42,146 bases of DNA from Rhodococcus sp. AW25M09 (GTDB lineage: Bacteria; Actinomycetota; Actinomycetes; Mycobacteriales; Mycobacteriaceae): positions 1-42,146 of the forward strand of contig NZ_CAPS01000039.1 of assembly GCF_000333955.1 (NCBI RefSeq). The letters run 5' to 3'. Below are positions 16,549 to 24,991 of this stretch, one piece after another. Made by a program: the position numbers and the translations under genes. The stretch's first letter is position 1. Each line of letters starts with the position of its first letter. The notes beneath the pieces were generated by a model. It was not told where the DNA came from. It did no database searches and saw only the letters and a list, made by a program, of their open reading frames with translations.

Positions 16549-19539
16549 GTGGCAGCACGTAAGAACGGCACGGGGGACAGCTCCGCCGAGCCGCGTCGTC
16601 TGGTCATCGTCGAGTCTCCGACCAAGGCAAAGAAAATTGCTCCCTACCTCGGAAGCAACTACGTCGTCGAGGCCTCCGTGGGCCATATTCGCGACCTTCC
16701 TCGCGGTGCCGCCGACGTTCCCGCCAAGTACAAGGGCGAACCCTGGGCGCGCCTCGGAGTGGACGTCGACCACGATTTCGAGGCCCTGTACGTCGTCTCG
16801 CCCGAGAAGAAGGGCAAGGTGGCGGAGCTCAAGAGCCTGCTCAAAGACGCCGATGAGCTCTATCTCGCCACTGACCCCGACCGCGAGGGTGAGGCCATCG
16901 CCTGGCATCTCCTCGAGACCCTGAACCCCAAGATCCCGGTTCGACGCATGGTGTTCCACGAGATCACCAAGCCGGCGATCCTCGCTGCCGCTGCCGATAC
17001 CCGCGACCTCGATCAAGACCTCGTCGATGCCCAGGAGACCCGTCGCATTCTCGACCGTCTCTACGGCTACGAGGTCAGTCCGGTGCTGTGGAAAAAGGTC
17101 ATGCCGAAGCTGTCGGCCGGCCGAGTGCAGTCCGTTGCCACCCGCATCATCGTCCAGCGTGAGCGCGAGCGGATGGCATTCCGCAGCGCCGAGTACTGGG
17201 ACATCTCTGCCACGCTCGACGCCGGTGCCGACGCAACCCCGCGCAGTTTCGGTGCCCGTCTGGTCAACGTCGACGGCAATCGCGTCGCCGCAGGTCGTGA
17301 CTTCGGTCCCGACGGCAAGCTCAAGACCGAGTCGGTCACCGTAATCGACGAACCGCGTGCCCGACGCCTCGCCGAGGCTCTCGAAGGCGTCGACCTGACG
17401 GTCGCGTCGGCCGAGGACAAGCCGTACACCCGTAAGCCGTACCCGCCGTTCATGACGTCGACGCTGCAGCAGGAAGCGGGCCGCAAGCTGCGGTTCAGCT
17501 CGGAGCGGACCATGCGCGTCGCGCAGCGGCTGTACGAGAACGGCTACATCACCTACATGCGTACCGACTCGACGTCGCTGTCGGCGTCGGCGGTTTCGGC
17601 GGCGCGCACTCAGGCGACCGAGCTCTACGGCCCCGAGTACGTGCATCCGACCCCGCGGCAGTACACCCGCAAGGTCAAGAACGCACAGGAGGCGCACGAG
17701 GCCATCCGCCCGTCGGGTGACGTGTTCCAGACGCCCGGTCAGTTGCACTCGGCGCTGCAGACCGACGAGTTCCGTCTTTACGAGCTGATCTGGCAGCGCA
17801 CGGTGGCCTCACAGATGGCCGATCTGCGCGGCACCACGCTGACCTTGCGCATCACCGGAACCGCAGGAACCGGCGAGGAGTGCACGTTCTCCGCATCGGG
17901 TCGCACCATCACCTTCGCCGGCTTCCTCAAGGCGTACGTCGAGAGCGTCGACGACGAGGCGGGCGGTCAAACCGACGACGCCGAGTCGCGTCTGCCCGCT
18001 CTGACTGCTGGTCAGGCGGTGACGGCAACCCAGCTCGATCCCGACGGTCACACCACCAACCCGCCTGCCCGATTCACCGAGGCGTCGCTGATCAAGACGC
18101 TCGAGGAACTGGGCATCGGTCGACCGTCGACGTACTCGTCGATCATCAAGACCATCCTCGATCGCGGTTACGTCTACAAGCGCGGCAGTGCTCTGGTGCC
18201 GTCATGGGTGGCATTCTCGGTGATTGCTCTGTTGGAGGGCCACTTCGGGCGGCTCGTCGACTTCGATTTCACCGCAGGCATGGAGGACGATCTCGACGCG
18301 ATCGCGGGAGGCCGTGAGCGACGCGGGGATTGGCTGCAGAGCTTCTACTTCGGCGGCGATACCGGTGCCGAGGGCTCGGTGGCCCGTTCGGGTGGCCTGA
18401 AGAAGATGGTCGGCCAGAACCTCGAAGAGATCGATGCTCGCACCATCAACTCGATTCGGCTGTTCGACGATTCCGAGGGCCGCGAAATCCATGTGCGCGT
18501 AGGCCGTTACGGCCCGTACCTGGAGCGGATGGTGAAAAACGACGACGATCCGGACGGTGATCCGATCAGTCAGCGTGCCAACCTGCCCGACGATCTGCCG
18601 CCGGACGAGTTGACGATCGACTTCGCCGAAAAGCTTTTCGCCACACCGCAGGAGGGGCGCAAGCTCGGTGTGGATCCTCTGTCCGGTCACGACATCGTCG
18701 CCAAGGAAGGACGATTCGGCCCGTACGTCACCGAGATCCTGCCCGAGCCGGAACCCGAGCCGACGCCGCCGCAGCCCGATATCGTTCCGGTACCTCAGGA
18801 CAACGATTCCGGTGGCGGTACCAAGACCGCAGTGAAGAAGGCGGCAGCCAAGAAGGCACCGGCCAAGAAGGCTGCGGCGAAGAAGGCCACCGGCCCCAAG
18901 CCGCGCACCGGTTCCCTGCTCAAATCGATGGATCTGGCGACGATCACGCTCGAGGATGCACTCAAGCTGTTGTCGCTGCCCCGCGTCGTCGGAATCGATC
19001 CGGATTCCAAGGACGAGATCACCGCACAGAACGGTCGCTACGGCCCGTATCTGAAGAAGGGCACCGACTCTCGCTCGCTCGCCGACGAGGATCAGATGTT
19101 CACCGTCACGCTCGAAGAGGCGCTGAAGATCTACGCCGAGCCCAAGCGTCGGGGCCGTCAGGGCGAGGCCAAGCCGCCGCTGCGCGAGCTGGGCGTCGAC
19201 CCCATCAGTGAGAAGCCGATGGTGATCAAGGACGGCCGATTCGGGCCGTATGTCACCGACGGTGAGACCAATGCGAGTCTGCGCAAAGACGACGAGGTGG
19301 AGTCGATCACCGACGACCGCGCGTCGGAATTGTTGGCGGACAGGCGTGCTCGCGGCCCGGTGAAGAAGAAGGCGGCCGCGAAGAAGGCTCCGGCCAAGAA
19401 GGCTCCCGCCAAGAAAGCAGCTGCGAAGAAGGCTCCGGCCAAGAAAGCGGCAGCCAAGAAGACCGCTGCAAAGACGACCACGGCGAAGAAGGCCCCAGCC
19501 GCGAAGAAGGCCCCGACGAAGAAGACCGACGGCGAGTAG
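16549..19539 (+). CDS. topA: DNA topoisomerase I
   Basis: Type IA topoisomerase that relaxes negative supercoils through a 5'-phosphotyrosine intermediate. 996 residues: a Toprim domain (VIVESPTKAKK; acidic triad in DPDREGE), then the catalytic core with Tyr336 in GYITYMRTDST. The C-terminal part has actinobacterial repeat domains (NGRYGPYL, EGRFGPYV, DGRFGPYV) instead of zinc fingers. Two lysine-rich linkers (KKAPAKKAAAKK type) lie near residues 760-785 and at the extreme C-terminus. Such basic tails in mycobacterial TopA aid processivity and RNA polymerase contact. GTG start with AGGGAAGG upstream at somewhat long spacing. Counterpart of Rv3646c. Confidence 0.96.
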   Translation: MAARKNGTGDSSAEPRRLVIVESPTKAKKIAPYLGSNYVVEASVGHIRDLPRGAADVPAKYKGEPWARLGVDVDHDFEALYVVSPEKKGKVAELKSLLKDADELYLATDPDREGEAIAWHLLETLNPKIPVRRMVFHEITKPAILAAAADTRDLDQDLVDAQETRRILDRLYGYEVSPVLWKKVMPKLSAGRVQSVATRIIVQRERERMAFRSAEYWDISATLDAGADATPRSFGARLVNVDGNRVAAGRDFGPDGKLKTESVTVIDEPRARRLAEALEGVDLTVASAEDKPYTRKPYPPFMTSTLQQEAGRKLRFSSERTMRVAQRLYENGYITYMRTDSTSLSASAVSAARTQATELYGPEYVHPTPRQYTRKVKNAQEAHEAIRPSGDVFQTPGQLHSALQTDEFRLYELIWQRTVASQMADLRGTTLTLRITGTAGTGEECTFSASGRTITFAGFLKAYVESVDDEAGGQTDDAESRLPALTAGQAVTATQLDPDGHTTNPPARFTEASLIKTLEELGIGRPSTYSSIIKTILDRGYVYKRGSALVPSWVAFSVIALLEGHFGRLVDFDFTAGMEDDLDAIAGGRERRGDWLQSFYFGGDTGAEGSVARSGGLKKMVGQNLEEIDARTINSIRLFDDSEGREIHVRVGRYGPYLERMVKNDDDPDGDPISQRANLPDDLPPDELTIDFAEKLFATPQEGRKLGVDPLSGHDIVAKEGRFGPYVTEILPEPEPEPTPPQPDIVPVPQDNDSGGGTKTAVKKAAAKKAPAKKAAAKKATGPKPRTGSLLKSMDLATITLEDALKLLSLPRVVGIDPDSKDEITAQNGRYGPYLKKGTDSRSLADEDQMFTVTLEEALKIYAEPKRRGRQGEAKPPLRELGVDPISEKPMVIKDGRFGPYVTDGETNASLRKDDEVESITDDRASELLADRRARGPVKKKAAAKKAPAKKAPAKKAAAKKAPAKKAAAKKTAAKTTTAKKAPAAKKAPTKKTDGE

Positions 19540-20196
19540 ATGGCGAGCTCGACGTTATGGACGAAATGTCGCTCGAATTCGTCCATAACGTCGAGTTCGG
19601 CCCGTCGCGGATTGATCGGGCTCGTGACCCTGGGCTGCACCGTCGTAGCGTTGACGGGCTGCTCACAGGTGGTGCAGGGTCGGGCGACGGCAGCTGAGCA
19701 GGGGTCGGCAACTTCCTCGGCCTCGACTCCATCGGGGTCCAGGCCGGACGTGCCCGCGGGTGAGCTGTTCGATCCGTGCTCGCTTCCGCTGGAGAGCCTC
19801 GATCCTTCAGGCGCACGCGGCCTGAAGGATTCGGTGACACCGCAGACGCCCGGCACGTCCGGGGTGTGCATCTGGACGAGTGCGGACTTCTCGTTGTCGG
19901 TGAGCATGTCGGTCGGTGAGTACGTGTTGTTCGAGAATCCCGAGTCGATTCCGAGCTTGACGGACGTGCGGTCGAAGACGGTGGGGGACACCGAGTTCGA
20001 CGTGTTCCGAATTACCTCGAAGTTCGACGACGACGGCACGAGTCAGTCGTGCAACGCTCAGACCGAGACGTCGGCGGGGAACGTGAGCCTGACTGTCATC
20101 GAGATCGACCTCGAACCCGCAGAGCCGATAGATGCCTGCGCGACGACCGAGGGCATTCTGAGTTCGCTCGAGCCGTACCTGCCCGCGCCGAAGTAG
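19540..20196 (+). CDS. DUF3558 lipoprotein
   Basis: Predicted exported lipoprotein, 218 residues from the ATG that immediately follows the topA stop. The lipobox VALTGC places the lipidated Cys at position 41. A DUF3558 domain with four cysteines follows (FDPCSLP, GVCIW, QSCNAQ, DACATT). Residues 4-19 are encoded by a perfect inverted repeat, so translation might really start downstream (TTG 19612 or GTG 19624), but those starts would cut the basic ARR n-region. In M. tuberculosis an adenylate cyclase (Rv3645) occupies this interval instead. Function of DUF3558 is unknown. Confidence 0.75.
   Translation: MASSTLWTKCRSNSSITSSSARRGLIGLVTLGCTVVALTGCSQVVQGRATAAEQGSATSSASTPSGSRPDVPAGELFDPCSLPLESLDPSGARGLKDSVTPQTPGTSGVCIWTSADFSLSVSMSVGEYVLFENPESIPSLTDVRSKTVGDTEFDVFRITSKFDDDGTSQSCNAQTETSAGNVSLTVIEIDLEPAEPIDACATTEGILSSLEPYLPAPK
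19548..19595. repeat. 18-bp perfect inverted repeat at the topA end / lipoprotein start
   Basis: CTCGACGTTATGGACGAA (19548-19565) and its exact reverse complement (19578-19595) flank a 12-base spacer. It may be the topA terminator, although there is no T tract, or an operator. Overlap with the lipoprotein reading frame is odd. Confidence 0.75.
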
Positions 20197-20223
20197 TCGG
20201 TCCCAACCACTAGTCTGGGCGTC

Positions 20224-21411
20224 ATGGCGGGTGTGTTCGATCGATTGGTCGGTCAAGAGGATGTCGAGGCAGATCTGACGGCCGCTGCGGTTGCTGCTCG
20301 CACCGGCGTCGACTCGTCGGCGATGACGCATTCATGGTTGTTCACCGGCCCGCCGGGCTCCGGCCGTTCCGTCGCTGCCCTGTGCTTCGCTGCGGCATTG
20401 CAGTGCACCACCGAGGGCACTCCCGGGTGTGGGCATTGTCAGGCCTGCTCGACGACCATGGCCGGCACGCATGGCGACGTGCGACGCGTCGTACCCGAGG
20501 GCTTGAGCATCAGCACCAAGGAGATGCGCGACATCGTCTCCATCGCCTCACGCCGTCCCAGCACGGGGTTGTGGCAGGTGGTGGTGGTCGAGGACGCCGA
20601 TCGGCTCACCGAGGGTGCCGGAAACGTGCTGCTCAAGGTCGTCGAGGAGCCGCCGGCACGGACGGTGTTTCTGCTCTGTGCGCCATCGGTCGATCCGCAG
20701 GACATCTCGGTGACTCTGCGCTCGCGGTGCCGCCACGTCTCGCTGGTGACGCCCACGGTGCCGGCGATCGCGCAGGTGCTGCAGACCCGAGACAAGCTCG
20801 ACGCCGAGACGGCGGAGTGGGCTGCGTCGATCAGCGGCGGACACGTGGGCAGAGCGCGTCGACTCGCCACCGACGAGGACGCCCGGGCGCGGCGCAAACG
20901 TGCGCTGGCGCTGGCCTCGGCTGCGGCCAGGCCCAATCAGGCGTACCTCGCGGCCGAGGAGCTGGTGAAGGCCGCCGAGGACGAGGCCAAGGAGATGAGT
21001 GCCTCCCGCGACGAGGCCGAGACCGAGGAGCTGCGCACGGCTCTGGGTGCCGGCGGTACCGGCAAGGGCGCAGCGGGGGCGTTGCGTGGCTCGGCCGGTG
21101 TGCTCAAGGATCTCGAGAAGCGGCAGAAGTCTCGGGCGACAAGAACGGGCCGCGATTCGCTGGACCGGGCGCTGATGGATCTGGTGGGCCTGTATCGAGA
21201 TGCGCTGGCTCGTTCGTACGGTTCCACTGCAACAGCGACTCACCCCGACATGGCCGAACAGGTCGCGCGGATGGCCAAAGCTGTCTCGCCGGAGGCGTTG
21301 CTGAAGAGCATTGAAGCGATTCTCGAATGCCGAGAATCGTTGGCAGTCAACGCAAAACCGAAGTTCGCGATCTATGCGATGGTCGCCACTCTGGGTGACG
21401 TGCTGCGCTAG
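20224..21411 (+). CDS. holB: DNA polymerase III subunit delta'
   Basis: Clamp-loader subunit that, with delta and tau/gamma, places the beta clamp on DNA. 395 residues, close to Rv3644c. The AAA+ fold is clear: a P-loop-like GPPGSGRS at 42-49 in which the usual Lys is Arg, a zinc-binding CGHCQAC segment, and VVVEDADRLTEGAGNVLLKVVEEPP. A poor Walker A is expected, since delta' is not an active ATPase. The C-terminal collar domain is alanine-rich and helical. The ATG at 20224 begins MAGVFDRLVGQ, the usual start for this family. Confidence 0.94.
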   Translation: MAGVFDRLVGQEDVEADLTAAAVAARTGVDSSAMTHSWLFTGPPGSGRSVAALCFAAALQCTTEGTPGCGHCQACSTTMAGTHGDVRRVVPEGLSISTKEMRDIVSIASRRPSTGLWQVVVVEDADRLTEGAGNVLLKVVEEPPARTVFLLCAPSVDPQDISVTLRSRCRHVSLVTPTVPAIAQVLQTRDKLDAETAEWAASISGGHVGRARRLATDEDARARRKRALALASAAARPNQAYLAAEELVKAAEDEAKEMSASRDEAETEELRTALGAGGTGKGAAGALRGSAGVLKDLEKRQKSRATRTGRDSLDRALMDLVGLYRDALARSYGSTATATHPDMAEQVARMAKAVSPEALLKSIEAILECRESLAVNAKPKFAIYAMVATLGDVLR

Positions 21412-21471
21412 CGGCTGGGTCCACCGCACGGCTCGAGGCAGGGCGATTTTCGTTTCGACGGGATGCTCCGT

Positions 21472-21477
21472 TAGACT
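21472..21477 (+). promoter_or_regulatory. Candidate -10 element of the tRNA-Thr gene
   Basis: TAGACT at 21472-21477 lies about 20 bases before the mature tRNA. A weak TTTTCG at 21447-21452 is the best -35 match, at 19-base spacing. Confidence 0.4.
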
Positions 21478-21496
21478 CACCAACGCCGAAAGGCAC

Positions 21497-21572
21497 GCCG
21501 CCTTAGCTCAGTCGGTAGAGCATTTCACTCGTAATGAAAAGGTCAAGAGTTCGATTCTCTTAGGCGGCTCCA
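21497..21572 (+). tRNA. tRNA-Thr (anticodon CGT)
   Basis: Complete cloverleaf: acceptor GCCGCCT (21497-21503) pairs with AGGCGGC (21562-21568); D-stem GCTC/GAGC; anticodon stem TTTCA/TGAAA around the loop CTCGTAA, giving anticodon CGT at 21530-21532, which reads ACG. The T arm contains GTTCGATTC. The CCA end is encoded (21570-21572). A strong terminator follows. A tRNA-Thr beside holB also occurs in mycobacteria. Confidence 0.97.
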
Positions 21573-21577
21573 CCAGC

Positions 21578-21615
21578 AGGCCCCTGACATGCAACAGCAT
21601 GTCGGGGGCCTTTCT
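21578..21615 (+). terminator. Rho-independent terminator of tRNA-Thr
   Basis: GGCCCCTGACATGC pairs with GCATGTCGGGGGCC around an AACA loop, with one mismatch, and is followed by TTTCT. This is the clearest intrinsic terminator in the window. Confidence 0.9.
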
Positions 21616-21666
21616 GGTTGTCAGGTGGATCTGTTCGGCGCGCCTTCTCTTCTGCACAATGAGTTC

Positions 21667-22713
21667 ATGCCAACCGACAGCGCCCGCGGTGACCTGATGA
21701 CGGCGATCGTCACCACCGGCAGCGGTGGATACGACAAGCTCGTCGTCTCCGCGGTGCCCAGACCTGTGCCGGGTCCGGGTGAGGTGCTCGTTCGAGTCTT
21801 GGCGGCTGGGATGAACAACACCGAGATCAACACCCGCGTGGGCTGGTACCCGGACGGTGGGTGGAGCGACGCGACGCCGTTTCCGCTGATTCAAGGCACG
21901 GATTGCTGTGGGCTCGTGTGTGCGGGTGAAGGGATCGACGAATCTGTCGTCGGTAGCCGTGTCCTGATTCGATCGTGCATGCGTGTCGACGGTTTCTCGT
22001 CGATGCAGACGCGCTGGTTGGGTTCGGACATGGACGGCGCGTTCGCCCAGTTCGTCGTCGTGCCGGCGAGCGAGGTTTTTGCGGTCGATTGCGAGTGGAC
22101 CGACGCGGAGCTGGCGACGATTCCGTGTGCGTACGGTACGGCGGAGAACATGATCGCTCGCGCGGGCGTGCATCGGGGCTCGACGGTGTTGGTAACCGGT
22201 GCGTCGGGTGGAGTCGGTTCGGCTGTAGTGCAACTCGCAGTTCGGCGCGGCGCGCGCGTGATCGGTGTCGCGAGCCGCGCCAAGCACGATCAGCTCCGCG
22301 AACTCGGTGTCGACGACGTGCACGGGCGCGAGGCGGACCTGGTGGGCACCCTCGGTAAGCACAGCGTCGATGTGGTGATCGACAATGTTGCCGGCGATGG
22401 CGTCGGTCGTCTGCTCGACCTTCTCGTCCGTGGGGGTACCTACGTGTCCTCGGGTGCGATCGCGGGACCCATCGTCGAGGTGGATCTTCGGACGATGTAC
22501 CTGAACGATCTCACGCTTCTCGGCTGCACGGCGTGGGGCGAGGAAGTGTTTCCGAACCTCGTGTCGTACATCGAAGCCGGTGAAATTCGTCCCTTGTTGG
22601 CCGAGTCGTTTCCACTCGAGCAGATCGCCGCGGCGCAGCAACGCTTCTTGGAAAAGAGCCACGTCGGAAAGTTCGTGCTCGTGCCGCCGGTCGTCCTCGA
22701 AGCCCGAAACTAG
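21667..22713 (+). CDS. MDR-superfamily alcohol dehydrogenase / quinone oxidoreductase
   Basis: Medium-chain dehydrogenase/reductase of 348 residues. The N-terminal GroES-like domain has PRPVPGPGEVLVRVLAAGMNNTEIN; the Rossmann domain has the nucleotide loop TGASGGVGSAVVQLA, typical of NADPH-using quinone oxidoreductases. The His/Cys/Glu set of the catalytic-zinc enzymes is not obvious, so it is probably a zinc-free reductase; the substrate cannot be told. ATG 21667 is chosen; ATG 21697 (MTAIVTTGSGGYDK) is a good alternative and matches the usual family start. Its stop shares the CTAG with the convergent gene. Confidence 0.83.
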   Translation: MPTDSARGDLMTAIVTTGSGGYDKLVVSAVPRPVPGPGEVLVRVLAAGMNNTEINTRVGWYPDGGWSDATPFPLIQGTDCCGLVCAGEGIDESVVGSRVLIRSCMRVDGFSSMQTRWLGSDMDGAFAQFVVVPASEVFAVDCEWTDAELATIPCAYGTAENMIARAGVHRGSTVLVTGASGGVGSAVVQLAVRRGARVIGVASRAKHDQLRELGVDDVHGREADLVGTLGKHSVDVVIDNVAGDGVGRLLDLLVRGGTYVSSGAIAGPIVEVDLRTMYLNDLTLLGCTAWGEEVFPNLVSYIEAGEIRPLLAESFPLEQIAAAQQRFLEKSHVGKFVLVPPVVLEARN

Positions 22714-23807
22714 GTCACCAGCAGGAAGTCTGCGCGGCCCGAACTGACGCCGTTGATCTGGAGCTCGATGGCGTGCGGGCCGGGGTAGTACTTGCGTGTG
22801 GTCAGCGGACGAAACGAATGTCGTCGTCGAATGTCGATGTTCTCACCGGGCGCGATCGTTGTTGTCTTCAGTTTGAACGTCTTTCCCGTCTGCGCTCCGT
22901 TGGCCTTCGTGTGGTGCACGATGTAATCGATCGCGAGCTTGGCGGGTTCGAGGCCGACGTTGCGGACCGATGCCGTGAATTCCAGGCTCCCACCGATCGG
23001 CAGCTCTGCCATGTCGAGGACGGGGCCGGTGACGTCCAACTCGGCTGGGGCGAATCCCAGCAGGGCGAGGGCGTCGGGGTGTCCGTTCTTGATCACCGTC
23101 CGCATCGCATGTCGCACCAACTGGCCGGTGTTGTCGTCCGGGTCGTCGAGCCAGCGGGCTGCGGTGGACACAACCAGGTCGGGGACGTCTCGGCTGAAGT
23201 CGTTGAGATGGTTGGCGACCGATCGCCGGACGTAATCGCTGTCGTCTCTGTAGAGCCTGTCCAGGATCGGCACCGTGACGCCTGGGCGAGCAAGTATCTC
23301 GGGGACGCGCACCGACCACGGGAGATACGGGCGGGTGCCTTCCGACGCCAGACGGCGTACATGCTCGTCCGACGACTGCGTCCATCCGAGTGCGATCTCC
23401 AGAGCTCGATCCAGATCGGCTCGAAGGAACGCGCGGACGGCGAACTCCGAGGTGAGTCGGCCGGTGAGTTCGGCAAGAAGCGCCATCCCGTCGTCGAAAG
23501 CACTCGAAGTCTTCTCCTCGACGGCCTTCGATGCGACTGCGCTCGTGACGGGCCAGATCGACCAACCCTGGAAGTCCGAATCCTCGGCAGCCCGTCGGAT
23601 AGTGCGGGCGAACTCCGTGTAGTCGCCGGGTAGTCCTGTCAGAAGGGCGTCACGGAGCAGATCTGCGCGCGCCCGAAGCGCTAGCGGACCCAGCTGATCG
23701 ACCGAGCCTTGCAGTACCGACAGGTCAGCGCCCGGTGCGGCGGCGCGAATGGTCCGAAACAGCGTGCGAGCTGCGTCCGGGCCGATGAGTTCGTCGGCGA
23801 AGGGCAT
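22710..23807 (-). CDS. DNA alkylation repair protein (AlkD-like HEAT-repeat protein)
   Basis: 365-residue all-helical protein of the AlkC/AlkD group, glycosylase-like HEAT proteins that release or bind alkylated purines. Recognisable blocks are FADELIGPDAARTLF at the N-terminus, GWSIWPVTSAVA, and the family-typical YVRRSVANHLNDFSRD. After the HEAT part (about residue 240) there is an Ig-like beta domain (GGSLEFTASVRNVGLEPAKL), seen in many actinobacterial members. Catalytic residues cannot be assigned with certainty. ATG 23807; GGAG lies 15 bases upstream. Stop overlaps the convergent oxidoreductase stop. Confidence 0.85.
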   Translation of the reverse strand: MPFADELIGPDAARTLFRTIRAAAPGADLSVLQGSVDQLGPLALRARADLLRDALLTGLPGDYTEFARTIRRAAEDSDFQGWSIWPVTSAVASKAVEEKTSSAFDDGMALLAELTGRLTSEFAVRAFLRADLDRALEIALGWTQSSDEHVRRLASEGTRPYLPWSVRVPEILARPGVTVPILDRLYRDDSDYVRRSVANHLNDFSRDVPDLVVSTAARWLDDPDDNTGQLVRHAMRTVIKNGHPDALALLGFAPAELDVTGPVLDMAELPIGGSLEFTASVRNVGLEPAKLAIDYIVHHTKANGAQTGKTFKLKTTTIAPGENIDIRRRHSFRPLTTRKYYPGPHAIELQINGVSSGRADFLLVT

Positions 23808-23866
23808 GAGTGCTTCTTACTCCACGTGCTGTTGATCCTCGAATGCAGCAGGGGTTGGGTAGGAAG

Positions 23867-23872
23867 TACAGT
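23867..23872 (+). promoter_or_regulatory. Candidate -10 element placing transcription start at a GTG codon
   Basis: TACAGT at 23867-23872 lies seven bases before GTG 23880, so the mRNA could begin at the start codon (leaderless). The short palindrome ACAGT-CCGC-ACTGT (68-72 and 77-81 of this stretch) overlaps it. No good -35 is visible. Confidence 0.35.
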
Positions 23873-23879
23873 CCGCACT

Positions 23880-24452
23880 GTGTCGGCCGTGGTGAAACTC
23901 CGTGATCGGTCGTGGCCGTGGTCGGTGCTGTTCTGGTGCACGGTTCCGGTGTCGCTGTACGGCTCGCTGTATGCCATGACTGGCGAGTGGTGGTGGACCG
24001 TCGGGATCACCGCGGTGGCCGTGGCCTCCCTCGTCGCATGGTCGAAGCCCTACTCCGCAATATCGATGGGGCGGAGACGGCAGATATGGCGGTGGACGTC
24101 GGCCGTCGTACTCAGCGTCTGCGCCCTCGGCCTGTTCATGATTGCGGGTAGAGAGTTGTTCGGGGACAAAACCATTCACGTCGGTGACACCACGGACCCA
24201 CGGAGGGTTGCCTGCGGGTCCGTGGTGGACCCGAGACCCGACGACATGCTCACCGCCGAATTCCCAGACGATTTCCCTGTCGAGGCGCGTCAGCAATTCA
24301 GTCCGATCTCACCGGACAGCTCAGCGAGGCGGTGCGCCGAACGACTCGACTCTTCGGCCAATTTCGCGGCTGCGACGGCCTTGGGCGCAGCGCAACTGAC
24401 TGGGCGCGCGCTGATTCACTCGAGGGTGCGACGCGCCCCATCGGCTCCGTGA
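23880..24452 (+). CDS. Small membrane protein of unknown function
   Basis: 190 residues with three hydrophobic segments in the first 100 (WSVLFWCTVPVSLYGSLYAM, WWWTVGITAVAVASLVAW, AVVLSVCALGLFMIA), then a polar, probably extracytoplasmic tail with three cysteines. I do not recognise the family. The reading frame is open far upstream, but the GTG at 23880 is the best start: it follows a -10-like TACAGT by seven bases and leaves the oppositely oriented AlkD-like gene free. Divergently placed from that gene. Confidence 0.6.
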   Translation: MSAVVKLRDRSWPWSVLFWCTVPVSLYGSLYAMTGEWWWTVGITAVAVASLVAWSKPYSAISMGRRRQIWRWTSAVVLSVCALGLFMIAGRELFGDKTIHVGDTTDPRRVACGSVVDPRPDDMLTAEFPDDFPVEARQQFSPISPDSSARRCAERLDSSANFAAATALGAAQLTGRALIHSRVRRAPSAP

Positions 24453-24671
24453 CTCCGTGAACGAAGGCAGAGCCAGTAGACCGTCGCGTAGGTAAAGCTT
24501 GCTTGTGGTGTGCGGACCGAGACCCACGGTGCGAGGTGGGCTCCTCTCGTTGTCGCCGGCATCGCACAAGTCCGAAATGATAGGGGTGACTTTCTATTTC
24601 GAAGCTGAGTCAATAGCAACTATTCGAGTCGGATCGGAATACTCTCTGCGCAGCAATGCTGCGCCGAAATT
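24453..24671. other. Non-coding, locally AT-richer stretch
   Basis: No supported gene. Base composition drops towards 50% GC around 24570-24660, unlike the neighbours. With the broken RidA-like remnant that follows, it looks like decayed DNA between two intact genes. Confidence 0.5.
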
Positions 24672-24907
24672 ATGGGCAGCTCGGTCTTTCGTTTGGGGAC
24701 ACTGAGACTCGGTCCGAGACCGACCGTTCTGCGCAGTGGGCTACAGCAGGTTCCGGAGAGGATCGCAGAGTTCATGGACGGAGTCGCTCGCGTCGCCGAG
24801 GAGGTCGGGTTGCCACCCCGATGCCGCCCGCATCGCTGATCGGCGTGGACCATCTCTTCGAACCGGACGTGCTGGTGGAGGTCGAGGCAACCGCGATTCT
24901 CGACTGA
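24672..24907 (+). pseudogene. Frameshifted remnant of a RidA-family gene
   Basis: Two frames join into a RidA/YjgF-like C-terminus. One frame (ending TGA 24837-24839) gives VPERIAEFMDGVARVAEEVG. After a one-base shift near 24815-24821, the next frame gives PPASLIGVDHLFEPDVLVEV followed by EATAILD and a stop at 24905-24907, resembling the RidA ending PAST-LVGV-x-L-x(4)-LVEIEATAV. The N-terminal half of a normal 120-130-residue RidA is missing. RidA proteins deaminate reactive enamines. A sequencing error could explain the shift but not the missing half. Confidence 0.5.
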
Positions 24908-24991
24908 TGCGCGGATGGAAGTGCTCGAACGGTGACTTCTGGAACTCGCGAAGGTCGATACTGGCGAACCCACCCGACTTCAAGGAGTGAC

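Noticed and set aside
18830..18895. Lysine/alanine repeats in topA as a sign of frameshift or foreign insertion
   Set aside because: AKKA-type basic tails are normal for actinobacterial topoisomerase I and remain in frame.
24298..24619. Minus-strand frames opposite the small membrane protein
   Set aside because: They overlap a better-supported plus-strand gene, lack ribosome-binding sites and show no recognisable domain.
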